In this document: positions 48,401-58,180 of the stretch, in pieces
Position numbering within the stretch: the stretch's first letter is position 1
How the letters are laid out: each line of letters starts with the position of its first letter
Assembly (NCBI RefSeq): GCF_900698855.1
Contig: NZ_LR217698.1
Span: 62,001-126,000 of the forward strand
Reading direction: 5' to 3'
Length of the DNA stretch: 64,000 nt
DNA from: Erwinia_E haradaeae_F
GTDB lineage: Bacteria > Pseudomonadota > Gammaproteobacteria > Enterobacterales > Enterobacteriaceae
The notes under the pieces: generated by a model
What the model saw: only the letters and a program-made list of their open reading frames with translations
What the model was told of the DNA's origin: nothing
Databases searched by the model: none
Program-made: the position numbers and the translations under genes

Positions 48401-49652
48401 TATATAGATGGTTTTAGTTATTGTGAAATACATAGATCTAAGAATATGTGTTTAGTGTGACATTCTTTATTAAATTTATCAAGTATTTGGATATTATAGA
48501 TTTAGTAGAATTGTTAGTATTTATACCATGATAAGTTTAGTGTAAATAATTGATAATTACTTTGAATGAAATATTGTCTAATCGATTGTTCATATAGATA
48601 TATTGAAGATAACTACCATTTATCTTGTTAATTTTATTGAGGAATGATTAATTATTGTTTAATGACACTGTCATTAAAGATGGTTTCTATGAAATTATTC
48701 ATTTACATTCTTTTAACTAGATTAATAATATATTTATTCAGTTAAGTAGATTAAAGATTGGTTCGTTTGTTACTATATAAGAATATACATATTATTATGC
48801 AGGTAAAAATCATAACCTTTTGTTAGATATGTAATAGAAATAGGAGTTAGATATGATTACACTTGAAATTTATTTTTATCTTTGTAGTAAGTTGTACTAT
48901 GAATTATTGAAATTTAAGTTTTCAGATTAAGATTAGGATAAGTTTATTATCTCAGTATGAGAATGATATATCATTACTTTAGACTTTAATAATATTTTTA
49001 TTCTGGATATTAACGTAGTAGTTAGGATGTTGTGAATAATTAATGATTTTTCTTTTTTAAGGGCTATTTATTGAGTTTTTATATTAAATTCATAATTGAA
49101 ACTTTTTTAAATCATGTTTTTTTTGATTGTAAATCATTCTATGCTTCTTTGAAGAAGTGATCAATAGAAGAATATAATTCTGTTTGATGTGTAATTTATA
49201 TAGCGCATACATGATTACTATTTTCTATAGACGATAAGCCTCTATTAAATAAAATATTTAGCCTGGTTTCAATGGAGATTCCATTAGAAATGGCATCTCT
49301 AAGATAATTTTATACATTTTAACATATTCAATATATATTAATATGGTTATTAATACTATTTAGAATGAATCTTCTAAGATGCTAGTTTGATAGATAATTA
49401 ACTGGTTTATAGAAAGAATAATTTTGGATCGAGTGATTAACAATTAGTTTTTATCAGTCTCTTAAATAGTTACTTGTAAGTATTTTCACAATATATTCTT
49501 AGAAAGAATACGTGTTAGTCAATTTTATTGTTGGGATATGTTAAATGAGAGAAAGTGTTTTAAAGTTATAAAATTCTATAACGTTTCTAATCTTAATACT
49601 TATAGTGTTTAGAAGTCGTAATTTATGTTTTTAATAAAGAGAAATAAGATTT
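48401..49652. other. Gap upstream of the iscR pseudogene, possible trmJ trace
   Basis: 1.25 kb, AT-rich. About 170 bases upstream of the iscR remnant, the minus strand reads MNNRL (near 48590), like the TrmJ C-terminal MNKLRRL with a 6-base deletion. trmJ is the E. coli neighbour at about that distance. The trace is too short to call. A 7-bp-armed palindrome is at 48661-48675. Otherwise nothing is recognised. Confidence 0.4.
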
Positions 49653-50270
49653 ATGTCTTATACTATAGCTTTAACTGGAGGTATAGGGAGCGGGAAGAGT
49701 ACTGTTGCACACATCTTTTCGAATTTAGGTATTAATATTATTGATTCAGATATGATTGCCCGTCAAATATTAACTCCCGGTCAGCCAGCTTTATTAGCAC
49801 TTCATGCATATTTTGGTAATGACATACTAATGCAGAATGGTTTTCTTAATCGCGTTTTTCTGCGCGATAAGATTTGTAACTCCATTAATGACAGAGAATG
49901 GATTAATAATCTTTTACATCCTATTATTCGCAGGATTGCTTATAAACAGTTGCTATACTCACGTTCTATGTGGTCTTTATGGGTTGTACCATTATTAGTG
50001 GAAAATTGTTTACAAAATTATGTTGATCGTGTTTTATTAGTGGATGTAGATCCTATTATTCAAGTAGATAGAACAATGATGCGTGGTAACATTCAGTCTG
50101 AGCACATTGAAAAGATCATGTCTATTCAGGCTGATCGTTTTGCACGAATGTCTGTAGCAGATGATATTATAGATAATAGCGGTTCATTGGATACACTAAA
50201 AACCAAGGTTTTTGCATTACATAAATATTATTTATCTTTAGCAAAATCTAGGAACAACTATGTATTATGA
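49653..50270 (+). CDS. coaE: Dephospho-CoA kinase
   Basis: Last step of coenzyme A synthesis: phosphorylates the 3'-hydroxyl of dephospho-CoA with ATP. 205 residues (E. coli 206). The P-loop is GGIGSGKSTVA at residue 9; DSDMIARQIL near 32, LLHPIIRR near 88, VVPLLVEN near 112 and the lid segment with IQADRFARMSVADDIIDN follow. zapD and yacG, which follow coaE in E. coli, are absent. Confidence 0.96.
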   Translation: MSYTIALTGGIGSGKSTVAHIFSNLGINIIDSDMIARQILTPGQPALLALHAYFGNDILMQNGFLNRVFLRDKICNSINDREWINNLLHPIIRRIAYKQLLYSRSMWSLWVVPLLVENCLQNYVDRVLLVDVDPIIQVDRTMMRGNIQSEHIEKIMSIQADRFARMSVADDIIDNSGSLDTLKTKVFALHKYYLSLAKSRNNYVL

Positions 50271-51039
50271 TTATTGTTATTTATGAATACGACTATCTTA
50301 AATTTTAATTAATTTATAAGATTATATTTAATGATAGCTTTATGATGATATCTGTGTGCTTATTAGATCTTTTACGTTAGAAATATAGAATATATAGATC
50401 TTTATATTTTATATAAAATAATATATTAATTTTTTATTATTGTGTAGATTTTTATATTGTATGGGATATTGTCTATTATATCTTTATATTATTAGATGTT
50501 TTGGTAATTTTGATTTTAATTTTAAATAATTACATATCGTTTAATTAAGTAAGCCAGAATGGCTTAGATGAGAATATTTTTGTTAATATGTATGTTAATG
50601 TTTTTATGAATAATTAATAATAATTGATTTTATGATTAGTCAGTCATTATAGATAGAATTTTCATGTGCTATCATTGTTTTTTGAGAAAAAATTAGTTAT
50701 TTTTCTTAATTTTATCAGTGTATGAGAGATATAAGAGATATAAGAGGAGACAATTTATCTGTTATCTAGTCTTATCATACATGTTTAGAATGAATTCATA
50801 ATTGGAAGTTAAAATGTTTCTTTAGATTATAGATAGTGCTAGAAGAAAGGTATTGATAAATAAATTTAGATCAAGAGCATTTCATTCTCTCAGATTTGAA
50901 TCTTGATTTTTTTCCAATCATTTTTAGTTAAGCTTATTCCACTTGTATTAGAGAATTTTTGATTACCAGAAGGACTGTAAGATTTCAAGTTTGTTTCTTA
51001 TTTATAAAAGAAGAAGCATTGTGAAACTTTGTATACTAT
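50271..51039. other. Gene-free gap between coaE and lepA
   Basis: 769 AT-rich bases; no gene, RNA or strong hairpin recognised. The lepA leader is at its right end. Confidence 0.6.
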
Positions 51040-52839
51040 ATGAATTATATACGAAATTTTTCTATTATTGCCCATATTGATCATGGGAAGTCAACACTTT
51101 CTGATCGTTTGATTCAGTTATGTGGCGGGTTGAGTGAACGTGAGATGGCATCTCAAGTTTTAGATTCTATGGATTTAGAACGTGAACGCGGGATTACTAT
51201 TAAAGCACAGAGTGTTACTCTGAGTTATCAGGCAAAAGATGATCAGACGTATCAGTTAAATTTTATTGATACGCCCGGTCATGCAGATTTTGCGTATGAA
51301 GTTTCTCGTTCTTTATCTGCTTGTGAAGGCGCGCTTCTTGTTATTGATGCTGCACAAGGGGTAGAGGCACAAACTGTAGCTAATTTTTATAGCGCCATGG
51401 AAATGCATTTATCAGTGATACCAGTTTTAAACAAAATAGATTTACTTACAGCTGATCCAGATCGAGTTTTAAAAGAAATTCATAATGTTATAGGAATTGA
51501 TATAGATGATATTGTTTGTTGTTCAGCAAAAACAGGTGTTGGAGTGCCTGATGTACTAGAGCGTTTAGTCCGTGATATCCCTCCTCCACAAGGAGGGCTT
51601 AATAGCCCTTTACAGGCATTAATTATTGATTCTTGGTTTGATAATTATCTTGGTGTTGTTTCGCTAGTACGTATTAAAAATGGTATCTTGCGTAAAGGAG
51701 AAAAAATCAAGGTAATGAGTACTGGTCAAGTTTATACGATAGATCGTTTAGGGATTTTTACTCCAAAACGTAAAGATACTGATTCTCTTCGTTGTGGGGA
51801 AGTTGGGTGGTTAGTTTGTGCAATTAAAGATATTTTTGGGGCGCCAGTAGGCGACACATTAACATCAGCCCATCATGGTGCTGAGAGCGCTCTAATTGGT
51901 TTTAAAAAAGTTAAACCGCAGGTTTATGCGGGCCTATTTCCTCTACGATCCAATGATTATGAATCTGTTCGGGACGCTCTAGGTAAGCTCTGTTTAAATG
52001 ATTCTTCTCTAGTGTATGAAACTGAAAGCTCTATTGCTCTTGGATGTGGTTTTCGTTGTGGTTTTCTTGGTTTGCTTCATATGGAAATTATTCGTGAGCG
52101 TTTAGAGCGTGAGTATTGTCTTGAGTTAATTACTACAGCTCCAACGGTAGTTTATGAGGTAAAGATGATTAATGGACAGATTATGCATATAGATAATCCA
52201 TCTAAGATGCCGTTAGCTAATCATATTGCAGAGTTGCGCGAGCCCATTGCTGAATGTAATATTTTGGTTCCTCAGAGGTATCTTGGTAATGTTATGACGC
52301 TTTGTATCAAAAAACGTGGTGTACAAACTCGGATGCTGTATCATGATCTTCACATATCTTTAACTTATGATATTCCTATGTCTGAGGTAATTCTTGATTT
52401 TTTTGATCAGCTTAAATCTACGTCACGAGGGTATGCGTCACTGGATTATAATTTTAAAAAATTTATGCTTTCTGATTTGGTTCGTGTTGACTTAATTATT
52501 AATGGTGATCGTATTGATGCTTTATCTATTATGGTTCATCGTAATGATTCATATCGTTGTGGCCGTGTTTTGATAGATAAGATTTCACATTTTATCTCAC
52601 GACAGCAGTTTGAGATTGTTATTCAAGCGGCTATTGGTAGCCATATTATTGCTCGATCTTCAGTGAAGCAATTAAGAAAAAATGTTCTTGCAAAATGTTA
52701 TGGTGGCGATGTTAGTCGCAAGAAAAAGCTATTAAAGAAACAAGCAGATGGGAAGAAAAGATTGAAAAAGATCGGTCAGGTTGAATTATCTCAGGAAGCT
52801 TTTCTTGCGATAATGAATCTTAATAAGGATGGTTCATAG
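51040..52839 (+). CDS. lepA: Elongation factor 4 (ribosome-associated GTPase LepA)
   Basis: GTPase that acts on ribosomes and is linked to 30S maturation and stress recovery. 599 residues, same as E. coli. G motifs: AHIDHGKSTLSDRL near residue 10, RERGITIKAQ, DTPGHADF near 80 and NKIDL near 133. The LepA-specific C-terminal domain is present (KFMLSDLVRVDLIINGDRIDALS, then KCYGGDVSRKKKLLKKQADGKK). First gene of lepA-lepB-rnc-era. Confidence 0.97.
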   Translation: MNYIRNFSIIAHIDHGKSTLSDRLIQLCGGLSEREMASQVLDSMDLERERGITIKAQSVTLSYQAKDDQTYQLNFIDTPGHADFAYEVSRSLSACEGALLVIDAAQGVEAQTVANFYSAMEMHLSVIPVLNKIDLLTADPDRVLKEIHNVIGIDIDDIVCCSAKTGVGVPDVLERLVRDIPPPQGGLNSPLQALIIDSWFDNYLGVVSLVRIKNGILRKGEKIKVMSTGQVYTIDRLGIFTPKRKDTDSLRCGEVGWLVCAIKDIFGAPVGDTLTSAHHGAESALIGFKKVKPQVYAGLFPLRSNDYESVRDALGKLCLNDSSLVYETESSIALGCGFRCGFLGLLHMEIIRERLEREYCLELITTAPTVVYEVKMINGQIMHIDNPSKMPLANHIAELREPIAECNILVPQRYLGNVMTLCIKKRGVQTRMLYHDLHISLTYDIPMSEVILDFFDQLKSTSRGYASLDYNFKKFMLSDLVRVDLIINGDRIDALSIMVHRNDSYRCGRVLIDKISHFISRQQFEIVIQAAIGSHIIARSSVKQLRKNVLAKCYGGDVSRKKKLLKKQADGKKRLKKIGQVELSQEAFLAIMNLNKDGS

Positions 52840-52867
52840 AGGGTATCATTGGTTTAGAGGATATAAA

Positions 52868-53818
52868 ATGGCGCATATATTTGCTGTATTTTTAGCAATT
52901 ACTACCTTTAGTTCTGGAATTATCTGGTGTATTAATAGAATAAAATCTCTTCAATATCGATATAGAAAGAATAAAGAAGGGCAATGTAAGGGAATGGAGA
53001 TTTCTGTAGAGAAAGGACAAGGGGGGTTGATAGAATCCATTGCATCGATATTTCCGGTTCTTCTTTTAGTTTTTATCGTGCGCTCATTTATCTTTGAACC
53101 ATTCCATATTCCATCTGGATCGATGATACCAACTTTGTTGATAGGCGATTTTATTCTGGTAGAAAAGTATGCTTATGGTTTACGAAATCCGATAACTAAT
53201 ACTGTTTTTATTAAAACTGGTAATCCAAAGCGTGGTGATATTGTAGTATTTCAGTATCCGAAAAACCCAAGACAAGATTATATTAAACGCATAATTGGTT
53301 TGCCAGGTGACCGAGTAGATTATAATCCTATTAAAAAGACATTATCTATTATATCGTCTTGTGTTAACAAGAAAGACTGTGATGGTTTGATTAAAGTCAC
53401 TTATTCTAATGATAAAGAGAATAATAGGATTTTAAGTAAATTTAGCACTAATGTACTAGATAATACTTTTGATCAGTTGTTATCGAATGATTTATATTTA
53501 GAGGGATTGCATATAACAATTCGTAGTGAAACTATTGATAATATGTCGCATCGTATTTTATTATCAAATTGGGAAAAAAGTCATCTTAGATCAATTCCTC
53601 AGAGGAGAGAGGAAGTTCCGCTAAGCTGGTTCGTGCCTGAAAAGATGTACTTTGTTATGGGTGATAATCGTGATAATAGCTCTGATAGTCGTATTTGGGG
53701 TTTTGTTTCTGAAGATCATTTAATTGGTAAAGCAATTGTGATTTGGATGAGCATAGATAAGCAGATAGGTCAATGGCCTACTGGATTAACTTTTAGACGT
53801 ATTGGCATGATTCAGTAA
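52868..53818 (+). CDS. lepB: Signal peptidase I
   Basis: Inner-membrane serine protease that removes signal peptides from exported proteins. From this ATG (GAGG ten bases upstream) it has 316 residues against 324 in E. coli; an in-frame extension into lepA has no homology. Two N-terminal membrane segments are followed by the catalytic domain: the nucleophile Ser in FHIPSGSMIPTLLIGDFI, the base Lys in DYIKRIIGLPGD, and box E MGDNRDNSSDSRIWG. It starts 28 bases after lepA. Confidence 0.97.
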   Translation: MAHIFAVFLAITTFSSGIIWCINRIKSLQYRYRKNKEGQCKGMEISVEKGQGGLIESIASIFPVLLLVFIVRSFIFEPFHIPSGSMIPTLLIGDFILVEKYAYGLRNPITNTVFIKTGNPKRGDIVVFQYPKNPRQDYIKRIIGLPGDRVDYNPIKKTLSIISSCVNKKDCDGLIKVTYSNDKENNRILSKFSTNVLDNTFDQLLSNDLYLEGLHITIRSETIDNMSHRILLSNWEKSHLRSIPQRREEVPLSWFVPEKMYFVMGDNRDNSSDSRIWGFVSEDHLIGKAIVIWMSIDKQIGQWPTGLTFRRIGMIQ

Positions 53819-53963
53819 TATTGTCAGTTATCGATTAACAAAATTACAGGTGATGACTACATGATTGTATAGTAAAAATTTTTTATAAGAAAAAGAGAGG
53901 GGTACTAGAAATTTTTTTAGATTTATGAGATTATGGCATAATATAAATAGAAGTTGGTAAAGC

Positions 53964-54647
53964 ATGAATCTAAAAACAATCAATCATCTACAAAGAAAGA
54001 TAGGATATACTTTTACTAGTCTTCAATTATTAGAAGAAGCCTTGACTCATCGTAGTAGCAGTAGTCGTAATAACGAAAGATTAGAGTTTCTTGGTGACTC
54101 AATATTAAGTTATGTTATAACTTTTACGTTATATCATAGATTTGAATCTGTAAATGAAGGTAATCTGAGTCGAATGCGTTCTACTTTGGTTTGTGGTGAT
54201 ACCTTATTTTCCATAGCAATGGATTTAGATTTAGGGTCGTATTTGCGTCTTGGTCGTGGTGAACTGAAAAGCGGTGGATCTCGGCGTCAATCTATTTTAT
54301 CTAATGCTGTTGAGGCATTGATCGGAGGAGTTTTTCTAGATAGTGATATTAATAGAGTAGAACAAATGATTCTTAAATGGTATGATTTTCGCTTAAATAG
54401 AATTAGTTCTGAATATAAACAAAAAGATCCGAAGACCCGCTTGCAAGAGTTTCTACAAGCTCACCATCTACCTTTGCCGAATTATGTAGTAGTAGAAGTG
54501 AACGGTGAAGATCATAATCAGCAATTTATTATTCACTGTCAAGTGAATGGCATACTGAATATGGTTATTGGGACCGGGTCAAATCGACGGAAAGCTGAGC
54601 AAGCAACAGCGGAAAAGGCTTTACGTTATTTAGGTATAAAATGTTAA
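53964..54647 (+). CDS. rnc: Ribonuclease III with one metal-ligand substitution
   Basis: Cleaves double-stranded RNA in rRNA and mRNA processing as a homodimer. 227 residues (E. coli 226), aligned without gaps through the catalytic domain. The signature NERLEFLGDS (Glu38, Glu41, Asp45) and Glu117 are intact. Asp114, one of four acidic metal-site residues, is Asn here: ILSNAVEALIGG against ILADTVEALIGG, with codon AAT. The double-stranded RNA-binding domain (DPKTRLQEFLQ, GTGSNRRKAEQATAEKAL) is complete. It overlaps era by seven bases, as expected for a coupled operon. Confidence 0.95.
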   Translation: MNLKTINHLQRKIGYTFTSLQLLEEALTHRSSSSRNNERLEFLGDSILSYVITFTLYHRFESVNEGNLSRMRSTLVCGDTLFSIAMDLDLGSYLRLGRGELKSGGSRRQSILSNAVEALIGGVFLDSDINRVEQMILKWYDFRLNRISSEYKQKDPKTRLQEFLQAHHLPLPNYVVVEVNGEDHNQQFIIHCQVNGILNMVIGTGSNRRKAEQATAEKALRYLGIKC

Positions 54648-55492
54648 ATTCTATTACTTATGCAGGATTTGTTGCTATTGTAGGTCGTCCAAATGTCGGT
54701 AAATCTACATTGTTAAATCGGCTTGTCCGTAATAAAGTGTCTATTACATCATCTAAACCTCATACTACTCGTTATCGTATTTGTGGTATACATACTGAAG
54801 GATCATATCAGTCTATTTATATTGATACACCTGGATTTTATTTTAAAGAGAATCAAATTGTTGATTGCGCTATAAATCGTACTGTCATTAGAGCTTTAGA
54901 TGGTGTATCTTTAGTTATTTTTTTAATAGAAGGGACTCGTTGGACTTCTGCTGATCAAATGGTTATGAGTAGATTAAAAGAACAAGAATCTGTGTTATTA
55001 GTAATCAACAAAGTGGATAGAATTTCTGATAAACACACTTTGTTACCATATTTACACTACCTGGTCCAGAAGAGAAATTTTGTAGAGATAGTGCCTATTT
55101 CTGCTAAAAAATCTATTAATATTAACATTGTCTCCAGTATAGTGCAAGAACATCTTCCAAAATCACAGTATTATTTCCCAGAAAAATCTATCACAAATAG
55201 ATCTCAAATCTTTATGTGTTCGGAAATTATTCGTGAGAAACTGATACGCTTTCTTGGTGCTGAGTTACCTTCAATCATTATAGTTAAGATTAATAAATTT
55301 TCTTTAGAGAAAAATGGTTATCTGAATATTTCTTCTATGTTATTAGTTCGTCATAACAGTCAAAAAAATATAGTAATTGGAAATGGAGGAAGTAAGATTA
55401 AAACTATTGGAATTGCGGCGCGCAAAGATCTGGAGTCATTCTTTAAAGTGACTGTCTATTTGGATTTATGGGTTCAAGTAAAACCGTGTTGA
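54641..55492 (+). CDS. era: GTPase Era, C-terminally truncated
   Basis: Ras-like GTPase that binds the 3' end of 16S rRNA and aids 30S assembly. The GTPase motifs are intact: GRPNVGKSTLLNRL, DTPG near 65 and NKVD near 124. The KH domain follows (SEIIREKLIRFLGAELP, VIGNGGSKIKTIGIAARKD). The protein ends LWVQVKPC-stop at 283 residues; E. coli Era continues from LWVKVKSGW for another 18. The stop TGA falls exactly on the conserved Trp (TGG), so a single base change truncated it. recO, next in E. coli, is absent. Confidence 0.95.
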   Translation: MLNSITYAGFVAIVGRPNVGKSTLLNRLVRNKVSITSSKPHTTRYRICGIHTEGSYQSIYIDTPGFYFKENQIVDCAINRTVIRALDGVSLVIFLIEGTRWTSADQMVMSRLKEQESVLLVINKVDRISDKHTLLPYLHYLVQKRNFVEIVPISAKKSININIVSSIVQEHLPKSQYYFPEKSITNRSQIFMCSEIIREKLIRFLGAELPSIIIVKINKFSLEKNGYLNISSMLLVRHNSQKNIVIGNGGSKIKTIGIAARKDLESFFKVTVYLDLWVQVKPC

Positions 55493-55904
55493 ATAGACAG
55501 TGATTTTTCGATATTTCACCTCAGTTAGATTTAGATTTTTAAATAATGATAGAAGTACAAGGTTGATGGCAATCATATTAAATGTGTTATTTTATTTATT
55601 GTAATAAAGTTGAAATAATATGTTTTATGATAAAAATTAAGTTTAATACAATTTTAATTATTATTAAATGTCTTGAATATACAATTTAGTAGAATTTTAA
55701 TCAAAAATAGTTATAATATAATTATGATCAAATCATATTTATTTAAATATATTAATATCATTAAAATATTTTAAGTTTTCACATTGATGTTCTTTTTTTA
55801 TTGAGAAAGGAAAGTGCTCTGAATATTAAAGATTCTATTACGTTTCTATATTTTAACATTTCATACCATGAATATATGTAGTTAATATACCTTTAATACA
55901 CTAT
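55493..55904. other. Gene-free gap between convergent era and rsmA
   Basis: 412 AT-rich bases. Only a dozen degenerate codons of the lost Era C-terminus can be guessed at the left end. No recO trace and no terminator were recognised. Confidence 0.6.
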
Positions 55905-56708
55905 TTAGTGTGATACCCATAAATTAGTTAGCTGGCAATACTGTGTTATAGTGACATCTTCTGCTCGTAATGTCGGTGAAATATTTATTGACAACAAGGA
56001 TTCATCAGAGAAAAATCTGCACAGGCTATTTCTTAATGTTTTTCGACGCTGACCAAAAGCCGCGGTAGTAATATGATATAGCGCTTGTGTATTGAATGTT
56101 GAGTGACATCTTTTTTCTCTGGGGAGAAAACGCACCATGGTAGATTCTATTTTTGGAGAGGGAATAAAAGCTATTGATGGAATTGTTATAATTGGAGTTA
56201 TATGACAGTAATATTGTGCCATAACTGAAAGTCGACCATAGTTTTTATTTCCTGGTTTGGCTATAAGGCGGTTCGCCACTTCTTTTTGTAGCATAAGATG
56301 TATATCTTGAAAAACGCTGACCTGAGTAAATAGTGAAAAAAGTAATGGTGTAGAGATACTATAGGGTATATTACCAAATACGCGAAGCAATTGTCCTTCT
56401 TTTTTTGAAAAATTTTTGAAATCAAAAGTAAGAATATCTTGTTGAAATACAATCAATTTTGGTCCAAGAATTGGATGATTTTTTAGATATAATGCTAGAT
56501 CCCTATCGATTTCAACTACTACTAATTTGGTGACTTTTTTTTCTATCTTATGAGTAAGCGCACCAAGACCAGGTCCTATTTCAAGTAATAGATCATCATA
56601 TTGTGGGTTAATTGCATGTATAATTTCATTGATATAATATTGATTTTTTAGAAAGTATTGTCCAAATCGCTTACGTATACAGTGACCTTGATAAACTTGA
56701 TATCTCAT
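55905..56708 (-). CDS. rsmA: 16S rRNA dimethyladenosine methyltransferase (KsgA)
   Basis: Dimethylates A1518 and A1519 of 16S rRNA late in 30S maturation. 267 residues (E. coli 273), shorter at the C-terminus. The SAM-binding region contains RKRFGQYFL, LEIGPGLGALT near 43, VEIDRDLA near 66 and the catalytic motif GNIPYSIS near 113 (NLPY type). LSVMAQYYCH and QRRKTLRNSL are typical. pdxA and apaG, its usual partners, are not present. Confidence 0.97.
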   Translation of the reverse strand: MRYQVYQGHCIRKRFGQYFLKNQYYINEIIHAINPQYDDLLLEIGPGLGALTHKIEKKVTKLVVVEIDRDLALYLKNHPILGPKLIVFQQDILTFDFKNFSKKEGQLLRVFGNIPYSISTPLLFSLFTQVSVFQDIHLMLQKEVANRLIAKPGNKNYGRLSVMAQYYCHITPIITIPSIAFIPSPKIESTMVRFLPREKRCHSTFNTQALYHITTAAFGQRRKTLRNSLCRFFSDESLLSINISPTLRAEDVTITQYCQLTNLWVSH

Positions 56709-57584
56709 TATATTTTCTTTAAATGAATGACGTGGAGAGGTATTTATAATTTTATATTTCAGTTTTTGGTTTTATCTTAAGGTATATTATTTAATTTTTT
56801 AGTTGATTGATATTCTATTGAATAGAAAGCATTTTAGAAAGTAATTGATTGGTTAACTATATTTTTCTTGTACCGTATTAGAGTTACAATACTCTAGTTC
56901 TTTCATAGGTAAAATGATATAATTAATTTGATTTTTATTTAGGTAGTAGTGTTGTTATATATTTTATCGAGATTTTCAATTATTCGGGTGAATATGTTCT
57001 TAGACAAGAAACATTATAAGAAGTAAGTGGCATATTTTATTGATATGTAAAGTTTGTTAGAGCTAGATGGAATTAAAGATTGATTCTTTTGGAAATTCAT
57101 TAGTCATTTAGTTACTGTTGAATTAGTTATTATTTTGTAATTAGTTTTTATTAATATTAGGATTGACGAATTTTTTTATATAGAAATGCTATCTGTTGTT
57201 CTGGGATTTAGAAGAATTTTGATTCTATCATATCTTGAAATTAAGATATTTTATTTACAATAGTAAGTGTATTTTTTTAGGTACATTGAGTTTTACTTGA
57301 TCAAAGATAATTATAGATTACTTATATTTATAGCATAGGAAGCATGTATAAAATCAATATTGATTTTATTTGTAAAATGTGAAATTATTTTAAATATTCA
57401 AGGTATATCTGAATTTTTAATCTAATTAAATTTATTATTTATCTAAATAAATAAGATTATTAGATTTTGATATTTATAACGATAAACTTAGAGTTTATGA
57501 TAATAGAATAAATGGAATCTGTAGACCTAAGGTTTTTTTATTTTTTGTTAAAATATATTATAGTATTGCATTATGGTTTTTGAT

Positions 57585-57728
57585 AGTATATCTAGTATAT
57601 CTAGTATATCTAGTATATCTAGTATATCTAGTATATCTAGTATATCTAGTATATCTAGTATATCTAGTATATCTAGTATATCTAGTATATCTAGTATATC
57701 TACTATATATAGTATATATAGTATATAT
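57585..57728. repeat. 9-bp tandem repeat array (minisatellite)
   Basis: The unit AGTATATCT is repeated 13 times without error (57585-57701), followed by three degenerate copies (57702-57728). Because the unit is nine bases, one frame reads Ser-Ile-Ser and another Val-Tyr-Leu endlessly; neither has a homologue. Each junction creates the tetranucleotide CTAG, normally scarce in enterobacterial DNA. Copy-number change by replication slippage is expected. Confidence 0.97.
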
Positions 57729-57731
57729 AGC

Positions 57732-57753
57732 TATACAGCTGCATGGCTGTATA
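57732..57753. repeat. Hairpin directly after the minisatellite
   Basis: The arms TATACAGC and GCTGTATA pair perfectly around the six-base loop TGCATG. It abuts the last degenerate repeat copies. Confidence 0.6.
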
Positions 57754-58059
57754 TCTATAATACAGGCTTATATTCGTATAAGAATTATATGGAGAATAGA
57801 GTAGATTACAAATTTAATGATTTTACTGCGTTAGAATAGAATTCTAACATTATAACAAAAAATTTATTGAGAACGTTCTGTTTATTTGTGAAAAGACCTT
57901 CCTTTGTAAGGAACTTGGTTTTATATTTATGAAGTCATATATAAGAGATATATCAATATAATAATAAAAGTATATTTTTATCTGTATTTTTTATATTTTT
58001 TATAGATATAAGGTATAATCTGATATAGATGATCTATATTTTATTCTGAAGAGACTAAG

Positions 58060-58136
58060 TGGCGCGCCCTACAGGATTCGAACCTGTGACCTACGGCTTA
58101 GAAGGCCGGTGCTCTATCCAGCTAAGCTAAGGGCGC
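58060..58136 (-). tRNA. argU: tRNA-Arg (anticodon UCU)
   Basis: The minus strand gives a 77-nt class I tRNA with encoded CCA. The acceptor is GCGCCCT with partner AGGGCGC, the anticodon loop is CTTCTAA with anticodon TCT, and the T arm is GGTTCGAATCC. It closely matches E. coli argU, which reads AGA and AGG codons. folD lies 2 kb away; argU and folD are also near each other in E. coli. Confidence 0.97.
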
Positions 58137-58150
58137 ATAATTACTTTAAG

Positions 58151-58180
58151 ATTCTAAACGATTAAATTTTATTTAGTCAA
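58151..58180 (-). promoter_or_regulatory. Sigma-70 promoter of tRNA-Arg
   Basis: On the minus strand, -35 TTGACT (58175-58180) and -10 TAGAAT (58151-58156) are separated by 18 bases. The tRNA begins 14 bases downstream of the -10 element. Both hexamers match consensus at five of six positions. Confidence 0.7.

Larger units (their letters stand above)
56709..58059. other. AT-rich gap with a minisatellite, up to tRNA-Arg
   Basis: 1.35 kb without a supported gene. It contains the 9-bp tandem array at 57585-57728 and the hairpin at 57732-57753. A 6-bp stem (TTCCTT/AAGGAA, loop TGT) at about 57897-57911, followed on the minus strand by TCTTTT, is a possible terminator for the minus-strand tRNA-Arg. 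Two overlapping open frames through the array are products of the repeat. Confidence 0.6.

Noticed and set aside
55480..55492. Reading TGA in era as Trp (recoded genetic code)
   Set aside because: TGG is used for Trp throughout, and other TGA codons in the window end full-length genes, for example nuoK and nuoE.
57573..57839. Open frames through the minisatellite giving Ser-Ile-Ser or Val-Tyr-Leu repeat proteins
   Set aside because: The frames are open only because the repeat unit is nine bases without a stop in two frames. There is no homology, no ribosome-binding site and no conserved flank.
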